64,000 bases of DNA from assembly GCF_021655555.1 (NCBI RefSeq), contig NZ_AP023086.1, positions 4,556,685 to 4,620,684 of the forward strand, given 5' to 3'. Made by a program: the position numbers and the translations under genes. Numbering within the stretch: position 1 is the first letter of the stretch; each line of letters starts with the position of its first letter. Of the stretch, positions 18,501 to 27,358 are shown piece by piece. The notes below the pieces were generated by a model that ran no database searches, had not been told where the DNA came from, and saw only the letters and a list, made by a program, of their open reading frames with translations. Source of the DNA: Marinagarivorans cellulosilyticus (GTDB taxonomy: Bacteria; Pseudomonadota; Gammaproteobacteria; Pseudomonadales; Cellvibrionaceae).

Positions 18501-21500
18501 CATTACGCAATACACCGCAACGGCAAGCCCAGGTGGGCTAACCGCCACCGGCACCAGCGCACCTATTACGGTAACAGGCTTAACCAATGGCGTTGAATAC
18601 ACCTTTAGCGTTACTGCCAGCAATAGCGTAGGCACTGGCGACGCATCCGATGCCTCTAATGCGGTAACTCCCAGCGCCGATGCCGGTGCACCACCTATTG
18701 TGCTCTACGACTTTGAAAACAACAGCCAAGATGGCAGCGGCAATGGCAACCATGGCGCCGTAATTGGTACCACCAGCTATACCACTAATGGCCACAGCGG
18801 CAGCGCATTAACCTTTGATGGCGCAAGCTACCTTGCTATGCCCAATAGCCTGCTGCTGGATAACCAAGACTTTACCGTCGCCTTCTGGTTTAAAACCACC
18901 GGCCGCGGCGGGCTTTTGGGCTATCAAAATAACAGCGTCGCCAACATTGTTAGCGCCAATCAGCATGTGCCTATTTTATCGGTTAATGCCAACGGTAAAC
19001 TGCATGCCGAATTGTGGACAAGTAACAACGGCTTAGTATTAACCTCAACCGCTAGCGTTAACGATGGCCAATGGCACTACGTGGTAATGACGGCCGACAC
19101 CACCGGCAACAAACTAAGCGTTTACCTAGACCGTGAATTTGTCGGCACTGGCAATGCCACCGTGCAACACCTCGCCATGAGCTTTAACCAACTGGGCTTT
19201 AACAAAGGCGTAGGCCGCACCGAACTGCAAGACTACGATTACTTTACCGGCCAGATCGACGAATTTACCTTCTACGAAAGCGCCCTACCCACCAGCGACT
19301 TAGTCGATAACCAAGCGCCAGTGGCCAGCAATGCAAACCTCGCTGTTACCGAGGATACCGCCACCGCAGCCACCTTGGGCGTAAGCGATGCCGATAATGA
19401 CACCCTCACCTACACCATTACCAGCAACCCCAGCAACGGCGTACTCAGCGGCACAGCCCCTAACTTAACCTACACGCCAGCGGACAACTTCAATGGCAGC
19501 GATAGTTTCAGCTTTAGCGCAAACGACGGCACCTTCGATTCCAACATTGCCACCGTAAGCATTACCGTAAGCGCCGTAAACGATGCCCCTGTTGCCACCG
19601 CCGATAGCGCCACAACTGGCGAAGATAGCAGCGTAATAGTCGACGTTTTAGCAAACGATAGCGATATTGATAGCAGCCTAAATGCCACCAGCGTTGCCAT
19701 TGTTAGCGCGCCAAGCCAAGGCAGCACCAGTATTAACAGCACAACTGGCGCTATTACCTACACCCCAACGGCTAACAGTAACGGTAGCGATAGCTTTACC
19801 TACACCGTGAATGATGCCGAAGGCGCAACATCCAATAGTGCCACGGTGAGCATTACCATCACCGCCGCCAATGATGCTCCCGTTGCCACCGCCGATAGCA
19901 CCACAACCGACGAAGATACCAGCGTATTAGTGGACGTTTTAGCGAATGACAGCGATATTGATAGCGCCCTAAATGCCGCCAGCGTTGCCATAGTCAGCGC
20001 GCCAAGCCAAGGTAATACCAGCATCAATACCACCACCGGCGCCATTACCTACACCCCAACGGCTAACAGCAATGGCAGCGATAGCTTCACCTACACAGTA
20101 AATGATGCCGAAGGCGCAACATCCAATACCGCGACGGTCAGCATTGCCATTAATGCTGTTAACGATGCACCTGTTGCCGCCAACGACAGCGCCAGCACCA
20201 ATGAAGACAATGCCGTACAAGTGGCCGTATTAGCCAACGATAGCGATATTGATAACGCCATCAATGCCGCCAGCGTCACCATTGCTAGCAACCCCAGCAA
20301 TGGTACAACTAGCGTTAATACCGGCACTGGCGCCATTACCTATACCCCTGCAGCTAATTTTAACGGTACCGACACCTTCACCTATACCGTGCAAGATGCG
20401 GCCGCTGGCATGTCGAATGCGGCAACGGTAACCATTACCGTCAATGCCCAAAACGATGCACCAAACGCCACAGCCGATACCGCCAGTACGCCCGAAGATA
20501 ACGCCATTAGCATTGATGTTGCCGCTAACGACAGCGATATTGACAACGGCGATAGCATCGATACCAGCACTCTTATGGTGGTCACTAACGCCAGTAACGG
20601 CAGCGCGGTAGTTACTGGCGGCGAAATTGTGTACACGCCAAACCTTAACTTTAACGGCACCGACACCTTCACTTACACCATTGACGACCAAAACGGGGCT
20701 AGCTCCAATGTGGCAAGCGTTATCGTGAATGTGACTGGCGTAAACGATTTGCCCACCGCGGCTAACGATAGCGCCACCTTAGAAGAAGATGGCAGCACAG
20801 TCATTGATGTTGCCGCCAATGATTCTGACATCGACGGCACCATCGCCGCCAATACCGTAACGATTGTTACACCAGCCAGCCACGGCGCAACAACCATAGA
20901 CGCCATAACCGGTGCTATAACCTACACCGCCGAGGCCAACTACTTTGGTAGCGACAGCCTAACCTACATCGTACAAGACGATGCTGGTGGTAGCTCGAAT
21001 ACTGCAACCGTCGACATTACCGTTACCAGCGTTAACGATGTGCCCGTAGTGGCCGACGATACTGCCGTATTAGTCGAAGATAGCGCCCATACCATTAACG
21101 TACTGGGCAACGATAGCGATATTGACGGCACCCTAGTCGCCAGCAGCGTTACGGTAGTTACTGCGCCTGCCAACGGCAGCGCCAGCGTGAATACCGCCAC
21201 CGGCAGCATTGTGTACACCCCTGGTGCCAACTTTAATGGCAGCGACAGCCTGACCTACACCGTGCAAGATAACGACGGCGGCACATCGGCAACGGCAACG
21301 GTGACCATTACTGTTAACGCCGTCAACGATGCACCACTGGCCAATAATGATGCAGCCACGACGGACGAAGATGTGGCCATTGTGATTGATTTAGCCGCTA
21401 ACGACAGCGATCTTGATGGCACCTTAGACTTTGCCAGCCTCGCCATTGTAAGCGCACCAAGCCAAGGCAGCGTAAGCGATAACGCCGACGGCACTATCAC

Positions 21501-24500
21501 CTATACGCCTAACGCTAACGTAAATGGCAGCGATAGTTTCAGCTATACCTTGGCCGATAACGAAGGCGCCAACTCGAATACCGCCACCGTCACAATTACC
21601 ATTAACGCCGTTAATGATGCACCCGTACTCACCGGCACCGCCAGCGCAATGGTCGACGAAGACGGCAACTATAGCTTTACACCCATGATCAGTGATAACG
21701 ACACCGGCGACACCCTGACCTTTAGCGTGCAAAACCTACCCGCTTGGGCCACCTTCGACCCAGCCACTGGTGCCATCACCGGCACCCCAACTAACGATGA
21801 CGTCGGCGTTGCCCGCGATATTATTGTGAGCGTAAGCGATGGCAAGACCACCACCATGCTACAAAGCTTTAGCATTACCGTGGCCAATACTAACGATGCC
21901 ACCGAGCCGGCAGCCGATACCTACACGCTAGACGAAGGCGCCCTATTCCAAACCAATGCCACAACCGGTGTACTAGCCAATGACGTAGACGTGGATAGCG
22001 GCGATACCCTAACCGCAACACTGGTTGCATCGCCCGCCAACAGCAGTAACTTTACCTTGAATGCCGACGGCAGCTTTAGCTACCGCCACAACGGTGGCGA
22101 AACCCGTACCGATAGCTTTACTTACACCGTAAGCGACGGCACCGTTACCTCAAGCCCTGTAGCCGTAAACTTAACCGTGGCCGCCGTTAACGACCCACCA
22201 AGCTTTATAACCACCGCGCCTACCTCGGTGGTGCAAGGCAGTAGTATTAGCTACTCCATTGGCGTGCGCGACCCCGATAGCGTAACCGAGCTGACCCTAG
22301 TGCAAGCACCAGAATGGTTAACCCTTGATGGCAACCGCTTAGTGGGCACAGCGCCGTTTGATGTAGTTGGCGGGGTCGATGTTATTCTAAGTACAGCCGA
22401 TCAAACCTTTGATGTAGAACAGCGCTTTACGCTAGAGGTGATCGAGCGCGGCACACCGCACATTGTGATTACCAATCAATGGCAAGGCTTGCCCGCCTTA
22501 GTCGGCGAGCAACAAACACTAACGGTAACGCTCGCACAAGACCACGGCCCTGCGCTAGCGGCAGGCACGTTGAATATCTTGCTCGAAGGTAACGATTTTA
22601 CCAGCAGCATAAGCAACACGGCCTGCAGCCAAACAGCGCTTAGCTACAGCTGCCCTATTGCACTAAGCGCCGGCGCAAGCCAACAATTTAAGCTGACCTT
22701 TGCACCCGGCAGCGAAGGCAACATAGTGGTGAGTATGCAGGTACACGAAACCGTTACCGACAGCACCCTTGCCGAAGCCATTACCGATGTTAGCGCCACC
22801 GACACCTCCGTTAGCCAGGGCAATGTGCAATTCACCCTTGCCAATGCCACCGCCCTAGCCAGCATTAACTTAGACGACCAAGCCGGTAAAGAGCTAATAG
22901 CAGGCACCAGCTTAGGCGGCACGGTTAAGTTACTGGATTACGACAAAGACGCCGGCACGGCAACAGTACTGGGCGAAATTAACAATACCGGCCACACACG
23001 CGCCATTAAAGTAGGCGATATTGACCGCGACGGTTTAGAAGATGCTGTAGTGGTTAACAGTAGCGGCGATGCCAGTGCTGTTTACTACGCGCGCGGCGAG
23101 CTTGTATTTGAGCAAGAGCCCGCCACCCAATCACTGCCCTTCGGCCGCGCTGCACTGCTGCGCGATTTAAACAACGACGGCTTTGACGACCTAATTATTG
23201 GCGGCAAAGGCTTTAATTTGTTTATTTACCCCAGCCAAGACGGCGTCTTTAGCGCTGCGCCCTACGTCTTTAATTCACCGCTCGAAATTGTGCACTTTGC
23301 CATTCACAACCGCAAAAATGGCGACGGGCCTTTTGCCGGCCGCATGAGCATTGCCACCCGCAACGCCGTAGTTTTGTTGCGCTTTAGCCTTGGCGCCAAC
23401 ATTAATAAAGCCAGCCAACGCAAAACCGGCAGCGAAGCCCAAAGTGAGCAAACCCTAGTTACCGAAGTGATCGACAGCATTGAAGTAGAAGGCGTAAGCA
23501 CCCTGCTCACTGCTGACCTCGACGGTGATGGCGAAGACGAACTCGTCATGAGTACCACCCACCAAAATAACTCGGCCGAACAATCGGGCATTACTATTGT
23601 TACCGCCAGCGAAGAAACCGGCTTAAATAAGGCAACCACACTCGGTAACGCCAGCGCCAAACAAGTCGACATTGCCGACTTTAACGGCGATGGCCAAGTC
23701 GATTTACTGGTAGCCAACGATAACGACAGCTATCAGTTTTATATTGGCGGCGGCACTAACGAGGCATGGCAATTAAAGGACACCATTATTTTTAATCCAT
23801 CAACCTTGGTACTGCCAGAGGATATTGATAACGATGGTTTGTCGGATATTTTAATTTACGAAGACGATAACGACGAGGTTAACGTGTACCTAACTGCCAA
23901 CGATGGTGCCGTAGGCACAACTGCAGACATCAGCATTACCAACACCACCACGGTGTTAAGTAATGCCAGTTACCAATGGCAGTATGTCGCCACCGTACAC
24001 AACGGTAGCAGCCAATCCATCTCCAACGTTGTGGCCACCATTACACTGCCAGCCGGTTTAACGGTAGCCAGTAAACCGGCGGCATGTACGATGGATGGGG
24101 TAACCGTAACCTGCACCGCCGCGAGCCTAGCCGGCAACGCCAGCGAGCCTTTTAGCTTGGTGCTTACCGCAAGGCAAAAACCCGCAGGCAATGCAACAGC
24201 AAGGGTTAGCTCTGATGCACTAGAGTCTAACGCCAGCAACAACACGACAACAGCAGCCTTTACGCCATTATTTGTGGCAACTGAAGTACGAGTAGAGGGC
24301 GGCGGTAAAAGTGGTGGCGCCATCGGCATTGGCTATTTCTGGTTACTAGGCTTGGTATTGCTAGGCCGATTAAACACAGCACGGCGCTTAGGTTTAAAGG
24401 CCGCCGCAACATTACTTGCCCTACTTTCTTTTAACGCTGCAGCCGCAGAAAAACCTTGGTATATCGAATTAGGTTTAGGCACCGCCAGCAGCCACTGGCA

Positions 24501-25008
24501 AGCCAGCAATTTACAATCAACTATAAAAGCCAGCGCACAAGAAATTAAAATAACAGACCTAGACGACAAGCGCGGTACGCAAGAATTATTAGCCGGCTAC
24601 CGCATTACGCCCAACTTTGCGGTGGAGCTAGGTTATCGCGATTGGGGCGAAATTAGTTACAGCTTAGAAGGCACCGCCAGTAATCCCGAAGCAGTGCTAG
24701 CCGCCACCCAATCCCACTACCCCACCAGCGGCAAAGGCGCTTTTGCTGGCTTACGCGGCAGCTACTGGCATGGCGATTCGCTCGAGGGCTACGTAAAACT
24801 AAGTGCATGGCAATGGACTGGCGAATACTCAACCCTCATTAACGGCTTCGCCACACCCTTTGAAATTGACGACACGGATGTGGTCGTTAGCGCAGGTATG
24901 AATGGTTATTTCTTTGAGCGTTATTCGGCTGGGGTTATTTATCAAACGGCGAAGCTTGAGGGGCAACGGAATGTGATGGTTGGGGTAAGTCTTGGGGTTC
25001 GATTCTAA
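15550..25008 (+). CDS. giant multidomain surface protein (Ig-like, LamG, cadherin-like, FG-GAP, C-terminal barrel), 5'-truncated
   Basis: A frame of over 3100 codons. In order (residues from 15550): about 13-870 Ig-like repeats of 100 and 96 residues; about 870-950 a further beta domain; 955-1045 fibronectin type III-like; 1050-1250 LamG/concanavalin-like; 1258-2025 tandem cadherin-like/VCBS repeats with NDAPVA linkers; 2027-2297 putative Ig domains; 2427-2790 FG-GAP/VCBS repeats with Asp-rich DxDGDG loops; 2790-2914 DUF11-like; 2917-2945 a GGGKSGG...ARR GlyGly-CTERM-like tail; 2945-2967 a signal-peptide-like stretch ending FNAAAAE; 2967-3152 an eight-stranded barrel ending GVSLGVRF. No signal peptide exists at the N-terminus: the frame begins inside a repeat, antisense to the truncated barrel gene. 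The product is probably an adhesin or matrix protein if a complete version exists. Confidence 0.8.
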   Translation: MTNATTHIKTTSYSITSSGGGTAVTDSGTIATASDVISSIDISGLNDGTLTVSVVLTDTAGNAATAVTATTLLDKTAPAGQSVSFNDVTINATEATSQAFTFASAEVGSSYSYSITSSGGGTAVTGSGTIATASDVISSLDVSGLSDGTLTISVVLTDTAGNAATAVTNTATLDAAAPTGHSVSFNDATINATEAANQAFTFASAEVGSSYSYSITSSGGGTAVTGSGTIATASDVISSLDISGLNDGTVTVSAVLTDTAGNAATAVTNTATLDQTAPVAAEVTAVTTPTNDNTPNVTLSTTEAGTLAIGGSCGSANEGAISAGNTTITLTQGDNSTALTDATYTDCTASVTDSAGNTSNTLTLTSFTLDTTAPSGQSVSFNDATINATEATSQAFTFASAEVGSSYSYSITSSGGGTAVTGTGTIATASDVINSLDVSGLSDGTLTVSVVLTDTAGNAASAVTNTATLDAAAPTGHSVSFNDATINATEATSQAFSFASAEVGSSYSYSITSSGGGTAVTGSGTIATASDVISSLDISGLNDGTVTISAVLTDAAGNAATAVTNTATLDQTAPVTAEVTAVTTPTNDSTPNVTLSTTEAGTLAIGGSCGSANEGAISAGNTTITLTQGDNSTALTDTTYTDCTASVTDSAGNTSNTLTLTSFTIDTTAPSGQSVSFNDATINAAEAPSQAFTFASAEVGSSYSHSITSSGGGTAVTGTGTIATASDVISNIDVSGLSDGTLTLSVVLTDVSSNAATAVTHTATLDKTAPSGQSVVFSDALIDATDAASTSFTFAAAEVGSTYSYTISSSAGGTAVTGTGTIATATDTISSLNVSGLNDGTLTLSVVLTDEAGNAATAVTHTTTKDTRSAQTITFAQPSEQNFGTTPTLSATASSNLTVSFSSNTTAVCTITSAGALTFVTVGTCSISATQAGDSDTWLAASAVTQSFNVAAVMPAAPTIGTAIKGNAQAVVSFTAPAFTGGASITQYTATASPGGLTATGTSAPITVTGLTNGVEYTFSVTASNSVGTGDASDASNAVTPSADAGAPPIVLYDFENNSQDGSGNGNHGAVIGTTSYTTNGHSGSALTFDGASYLAMPNSLLLDNQDFTVAFWFKTTGRGGLLGYQNNSVANIVSANQHVPILSVNANGKLHAELWTSNNGLVLTSTASVNDGQWHYVVMTADTTGNKLSVYLDREFVGTGNATVQHLAMSFNQLGFNKGVGRTELQDYDYFTGQIDEFTFYESALPTSDLVDNQAPVASNANLAVTEDTATAATLGVSDADNDTLTYTITSNPSNGVLSGTAPNLTYTPADNFNGSDSFSFSANDGTFDSNIATVSITVSAVNDAPVATADSATTGEDSSVIVDVLANDSDIDSSLNATSVAIVSAPSQGSTSINSTTGAITYTPTANSNGSDSFTYTVNDAEGATSNSATVSITITAANDAPVATADSTTTDEDTSVLVDVLANDSDIDSALNAASVAIVSAPSQGNTSINTTTGAITYTPTANSNGSDSFTYTVNDAEGATSNTATVSIAINAVNDAPVAANDSASTNEDNAVQVAVLANDSDIDNAINAASVTIASNPSNGTTSVNTGTGAITYTPAANFNGTDTFTYTVQDAAAGMSNAATVTITVNAQNDAPNATADTASTPEDNAISIDVAANDSDIDNGDSIDTSTLMVVTNASNGSAVVTGGEIVYTPNLNFNGTDTFTYTIDDQNGASSNVASVIVNVTGVNDLPTAANDSATLEEDGSTVIDVAANDSDIDGTIAANTVTIVTPASHGATTIDAITGAITYTAEANYFGSDSLTYIVQDDAGGSSNTATVDITVTSVNDVPVVADDTAVLVEDSAHTINVLGNDSDIDGTLVASSVTVVTAPANGSASVNTATGSIVYTPGANFNGSDSLTYTVQDNDGGTSATATVTITVNAVNDAPLANNDAATTDEDVAIVIDLAANDSDLDGTLDFASLAIVSAPSQGSVSDNADGTITYTPNANVNGSDSFSYTLADNEGANSNTATVTITINAVNDAPVLTGTASAMVDEDGNYSFTPMISDNDTGDTLTFSVQNLPAWATFDPATGAITGTPTNDDVGVARDIIVSVSDGKTTTMLQSFSITVANTNDATEPAADTYTLDEGALFQTNATTGVLANDVDVDSGDTLTATLVASPANSSNFTLNADGSFSYRHNGGETRTDSFTYTVSDGTVTSSPVAVNLTVAAVNDPPSFITTAPTSVVQGSSISYSIGVRDPDSVTELTLVQAPEWLTLDGNRLVGTAPFDVVGGVDVILSTADQTFDVEQRFTLEVIERGTPHIVITNQWQGLPALVGEQQTLTVTLAQDHGPALAAGTLNILLEGNDFTSSISNTACSQTALSYSCPIALSAGASQQFKLTFAPGSEGNIVVSMQVHETVTDSTLAEAITDVSATDTSVSQGNVQFTLANATALASINLDDQAGKELIAGTSLGGTVKLLDYDKDAGTATVLGEINNTGHTRAIKVGDIDRDGLEDAVVVNSSGDASAVYYARGELVFEQEPATQSLPFGRAALLRDLNNDGFDDLIIGGKGFNLFIYPSQDGVFSAAPYVFNSPLEIVHFAIHNRKNGDGPFAGRMSIATRNAVVLLRFSLGANINKASQRKTGSEAQSEQTLVTEVIDSIEVEGVSTLLTADLDGDGEDELVMSTTHQNNSAEQSGITIVTASEETGLNKATTLGNASAKQVDIADFNGDGQVDLLVANDNDSYQFYIGGGTNEAWQLKDTIIFNPSTLVLPEDIDNDGLSDILIYEDDNDEVNVYLTANDGAVGTTADISITNTTTVLSNASYQWQYVATVHNGSSQSISNVVATITLPAGLTVASKPAACTMDGVTVTCTAASLAGNASEPFSLVLTARQKPAGNATARVSSDALESNASNNTTTAAFTPLFVATEVRVEGGGKSGGAIGIGYFWLLGLVLLGRLNTARRLGLKAAATLLALLSFNAAAAEKPWYIELGLGTASSHWQASNLQSTIKASAQEIKITDLDDKRGTQELLAGYRITPNFAVELGYRDWGEISYSLEGTASNPEAVLAATQSHYPTSGKGAFAGLRGSYWHGDSLEGYVKLSAWQWTGEYSTLINGFATPFEIDDTDVVVSAGMNGYFFERYSAGVIYQTAKLEGQRNVMVGVSLGVRF
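15586..18160 (+). repeat. 300-bp Ig-repeat array with an 888-bp higher-order unit
   Basis: The motif YSITSSGGG recurs at 15586, 15886, 16186, 16774, 17074, 17662 (as HSITSS) and, diverged, at 17962. Spacing is 300 bp except for two 588-bp steps, where a 288-bp domain containing a CGSANEG motif is interposed. Positions 15886-16773 and 16774-17661 thus form an 888-bp higher-order tandem pair that is nearly identical, an obvious substrate for recombination or assembly error. Confidence 0.9.
19321..21630 (+). repeat. tandem cadherin-like/VCBS domain repeats
   Basis: Eight linkers of the type VNDAPVA occur at about 19576, 19867, 20155, 20446, 20740, 21031, 21319 and 21607, a period of 288-297 bp. 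Each unit has EDxxxxxxVxANDSDID and the YTPxxNFNGxDSFTYTVxD signature, probably calcium-binding. Copies have diverged more than the upstream Ig array. Confidence 0.88.
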
Positions 25009-25066
25009 GGAGTTTTTTTGGGGTGAGGTTTTTTGGTTAGTTTGTTGGGCCGTGCTTCGTAGATCG

Positions 25067-25207
25067 CCCCCACCCCAACCTTCTGGGCACGCATAAATAC
25101 ATCTCGACATCGTGCTCCATGCGATGTCTACCATTGGCTATCCTGCCAAAGCCTGTAGCTCTGCACCGACATCCTGTCGGTGACGGCCCTGAAGGTTGAG
25201 GTGGGGG
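25067..25207. repeat. inverted-repeat element, about 140 bp
   Basis: GCCCCCACCCCAACCTT at 25067-25083 is the reverse complement, with one mismatch, of AAGGTTGAGGTGGGGGC at 25191-25207. Between them lies a further hairpin CCGACATCCTGTCGG (25168-25182). The whole block has no coding character and looks like a dispersed palindromic element, but only one copy is in the window. Confidence 0.6.
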
Positions 25208-25287
25208 CTGTTCCTGTTCCAAGTCGCGCCCGTCAGCTCAAAAATAACTCTTACAAAAACACGTATTTATCACAATGGCAGGACGCT

Positions 25288-25704
25288 ATGAAAGTAACCA
25301 AAACCATTCGCAATGATCAAGCAGGCGCACAACGGTTTAAACGCCAATGGGGCGATAAGCTGGTCGCGGTGCGGTATCGGCATGATAGCGCTCACGATGA
25401 GGTAATCACCACCATTGAAATCGAAGTTGATAGGCGCCCTGCTCCGCAAAAAGATTTCTGCCAGCGAGCCCACTTGGCCACTCAAAGGTCGGAAATCGTT
25501 GCGCTAGCCATTAGCTTTCATGAAAACGATTTGAGACTCAAGGTCAAACAAGCAGGCGCAAAGTGGAGTCAGATAGGAAAGTTTTGGTTAACGAGCCGGA
25601 AAACTGCCATCAGCTTAGGGCTCAAAGATCGGATTGTTGAAGGTGGTGCCGATAAATGTCTAGATATAGACACAAGCTTGATGCTGGTAGATGGCTATAT
25701 CTAG
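25288..25704 (+). CDS. conserved hypothetical protein
   Basis: A 138-residue soluble protein. The N-terminus KVTKTIRNDQAGAQRF, the stretch LVAVRYRHD followed by TTIEIEVDRRP, and the C-terminal WLTSRKTAISLGLKDRIV form a pattern that I recall from uncharacterised proteobacterial proteins often found near mobile DNA, but no function is known. ATG 25288 is preferred because the family start MKVT is conserved; the frame stays open upstream to 25180 through the inverted-repeat element. Its stop codon lies inside the middle copy of the 15-mer repeat. Confidence 0.65.
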   Translation: MKVTKTIRNDQAGAQRFKRQWGDKLVAVRYRHDSAHDEVITTIEIEVDRRPAPQKDFCQRAHLATQRSEIVALAISFHENDLRLKVKQAGAKWSQIGKFWLTSRKTAISLGLKDRIVEGGADKCLDIDTSLMLVDGYI

Positions 25705-25744
25705 ACATTTAGGTATAGTTATAGACATAAATGTCTAGATATAG
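25655..25744. repeat. three copies of the 15-mer AATGTCTAGATATAG
   Basis: Exact copies lie at 25655-25669 (plus), 25695-25709 (minus, CTATATCTAGACATT) and 25730-25744 (plus). Start-to-start spacings are 40 and 35 bp. Each contains GTCTAGATA, and two also build a GTCTA/TAGAC palindrome with adjacent bases. The array spans the end of one gene and the leader of the next, so it may be an operator cluster or the remains of a small repeat element. Confidence 0.75.
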
Positions 25745-25820
25745 GCATATTCCTATATATGACCATGACGTAGAATATAATGTTATGTATTTAACGTTCT
25801 ATTTTAGAATGGAGAGAAAA

Positions 25821-26150
25821 GTGAAAAAATCAAGATTTTATGGGGTGACTGTTCGCGACGGTCATGGCGAGACTACACATGTAGTTGCCGGGCAAAAGAA
25901 ATCACTCATCCAGAATAGCTTTGAAAATGATAAAGAGAAAGTTACAAGAGTTGAATTTCTTGGATTCAAAAATGTTAGTGTCCGACCAAATGAAAGTTAT
26001 GATGATGCAGAATTTAAAGCGTACAACTCTGACGGTACTGAACTTGCGACAGTTGATCGCAACTCTCTAGGATTTGATACATTGAGTAATCTACTAGATA
26101 CAGATTACAGAGAATGTATTTGTAAGATTAAATCTTGGCATGAAGAGTAA
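25821..26150 (+). CDS. hypothetical protein, probable integron cassette gene
   Basis: A 109-residue soluble protein beginning MKKSRFYGVTVRDGHGETTHVV; I do not recognise the family. GTG 25821 is chosen because GGAG lies at 25811-25814, 6 nt before it; ATG 25809, 25785 and 25731 are in frame but lack a ribosome binding site. The stop is 12 nt before the first attC-like site, the normal layout for a cassette gene. The composition is much richer in A+T than the flanking chromosome, supporting acquisition. Confidence 0.6.
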   Translation: MKKSRFYGVTVRDGHGETTHVVAGQKKSLIQNSFENDKEKVTRVEFLGFKNVSVRPNESYDDAEFKAYNSDGTELATVDRNSLGFDTLSNLLDTDYRECICKIKSWHEE

Positions 26151-26162
26151 ATTAAAAAAACG

Positions 26163-26240
26163 ACATAACAAACGCAGTCTGCCGGAGCACCTTTCCGCTC
26201 CTTCGTCGCTGCAAGGCGCCCGCAGCTGCGGGCGTTATAT
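26163..26240 (+). other. attC-like integron recombination site 1
   Basis: The 78-nt site starts with ACATAAC and ends with GTTATAT. The outer arms ATAAC/GTTAT pair. Inside them CGCAGTCTGC pairs with GCAGCTGCG (reverse complement CGCAGCTGC), leaving one unpaired T. This extrahelical base in the L''/L' stem is a hallmark of attC sites. The unpaired AAA/GCC spacer between R and L boxes is also as expected, and the centre forms a variable hairpin. The 5' TAACAAACGC and 3' GGGCGTTAT resemble Vibrio-type sites. Confidence 0.85.
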
Positions 26241-26259
26241 TTTCGTAGAGGCTTGAAAT

Positions 26260-27204
26260 TTGGTTTACTTTAAATACATGGCTTCGGCAAGGACGTTTTT
26301 CGAAGATGGGTATATTCGTTTAACTCAAAGGTCAGCATTAAACGATCCTTTTGAAGCCATTTACTGTATAGATAGTTTGAACGATTTAGTTAAATACTTT
26401 GATGATCAAACTGTATTTGATATTGACCATAAGGAAGTGAGCTTTCATCAATACATAGAGAATAATATCAATAAAGTCGGAGTTATTTGCCTTTCTGAAT
26501 CTAAAGATAATCTACTTATGTGGGCTCATTACGCCAGAGAGCATAAGGGAGTGGTTGCCGGAATTAACAATTTTGGCGCTTCAAATATTTTTCAGAAGCT
26601 ATTTATGCCCAGCTCACTAACCTCATCATCCTTGATTGATTATACGCCGTTTGATGGAGATGCGAAGCCAATTATGTATCGAAAGGGACTAAGGTACAGA
26701 AATGACAGATTTGATTTTGATTATTCAAATATATGTGTAGAAGGTGGCGCTAGAATATTGAGTGAAATATTCCTCCAAAAAAGTGAAGAGTGGATATATG
26801 AGAAGGAGCACCGAATCACTCTTCGGCTTGAGCAAGCCGATAAGGTAATTATCTGCAATCTTCATGATATGCAGAATGTCAAAATTAAAAACGATATTGT
26901 TTCCGCTGGCTGGACCAAGTTTAATGAGCATAACAATTGCTACGAAATCAACTTAATGGAAATTGACGATGAATCTTTTCGTTACGTAGTATCTTCATCA
27001 TTGGCAGAACTAAGCGGGAACAATAATAATATTTATTTAATGAAATTAGACTCAAGCGCAATCAGTCACTGCCTATTTGGATTGAACTGTGATGTTAATA
27101 TCGATGATCTAAAAGTTGGATACGCTCGCTCTACGGGATATTTGGAATTTTGGAGGGCAATAAAAAATGATTCTTACTATTGCCTAGAGTTTGAACAAAT
27201 ATAA
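26260..27204 (+). CDS. DUF2971 domain protein, integron cassette gene
   Basis: A 314-residue soluble protein with the DUF2971 signature: LNDPFEAIYC near the start, VICLSESKDNLLMWAHYAREHKGV in the first half and EEWIYEKEHRI in the second. The family is frequent in integron cassettes and defence-rich islands; its biochemical role is unknown. TTG 26260 is preceded by GTAGAGG at good spacing; ATG 26278 is the alternative. The gene is held between the two attC-like sites and its stop codon overlaps the 5' end of the second, so it forms a complete mobile cassette of about 1.08 kb. Confidence 0.8.
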   Translation: MVYFKYMASARTFFEDGYIRLTQRSALNDPFEAIYCIDSLNDLVKYFDDQTVFDIDHKEVSFHQYIENNINKVGVICLSESKDNLLMWAHYAREHKGVVAGINNFGASNIFQKLFMPSSLTSSSLIDYTPFDGDAKPIMYRKGLRYRNDRFDFDYSNICVEGGARILSEIFLQKSEEWIYEKEHRITLRLEQADKVIICNLHDMQNVKIKNDIVSAGWTKFNEHNNCYEINLMEIDDESFRYVVSSSLAELSGNNNNIYLMKLDSSAISHCLFGLNCDVNIDDLKVGYARSTGYLEFWRAIKNDSYYCLEFEQI

Positions 27205-27316
27205 CAAACGGCTCCACGCAGACGCCCAAACCTACGCTGTTTTTGTGGGTTTCGCTGCGCTACACTTTACCGCAAAAACCTCTCCGGCTTGGGCGCTGGT
27301 GAGCCGGGCGTTATAT
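27200..27316 (+). other. attC-like integron recombination site 2
   Basis: The 117-nt site runs from ATATAAC to GTTATAT. The arms pair over ATATAAC/GTTATAT, then CGGCTC/GAGCCG and CGCCCAA/TTGGGCG, separated by an unpaired spacer and by internal loops with unequal numbers of bases. The centre contains further GC-rich hairpins. It overlaps the stop codon of the DUF2971 gene and shares the TAACAAACG and CGGGCGTTATAT ends with site 1, although the interiors differ in length and sequence, as expected for attC sites. Confidence 0.85.
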
Positions 27317-27358
27317 CTCCCCCACAGCCATAAGTACTAATTTTTTAAACTCATATTT

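Noticed and set aside
15585..24569. Long open frames on the minus strand opposite the giant gene
   Set aside because: They have the Ala/Val-rich composition expected when a Thr/Asp/Asn-rich repeat protein is read in reverse, repeat with the same period and lack start signals; they are shadows.
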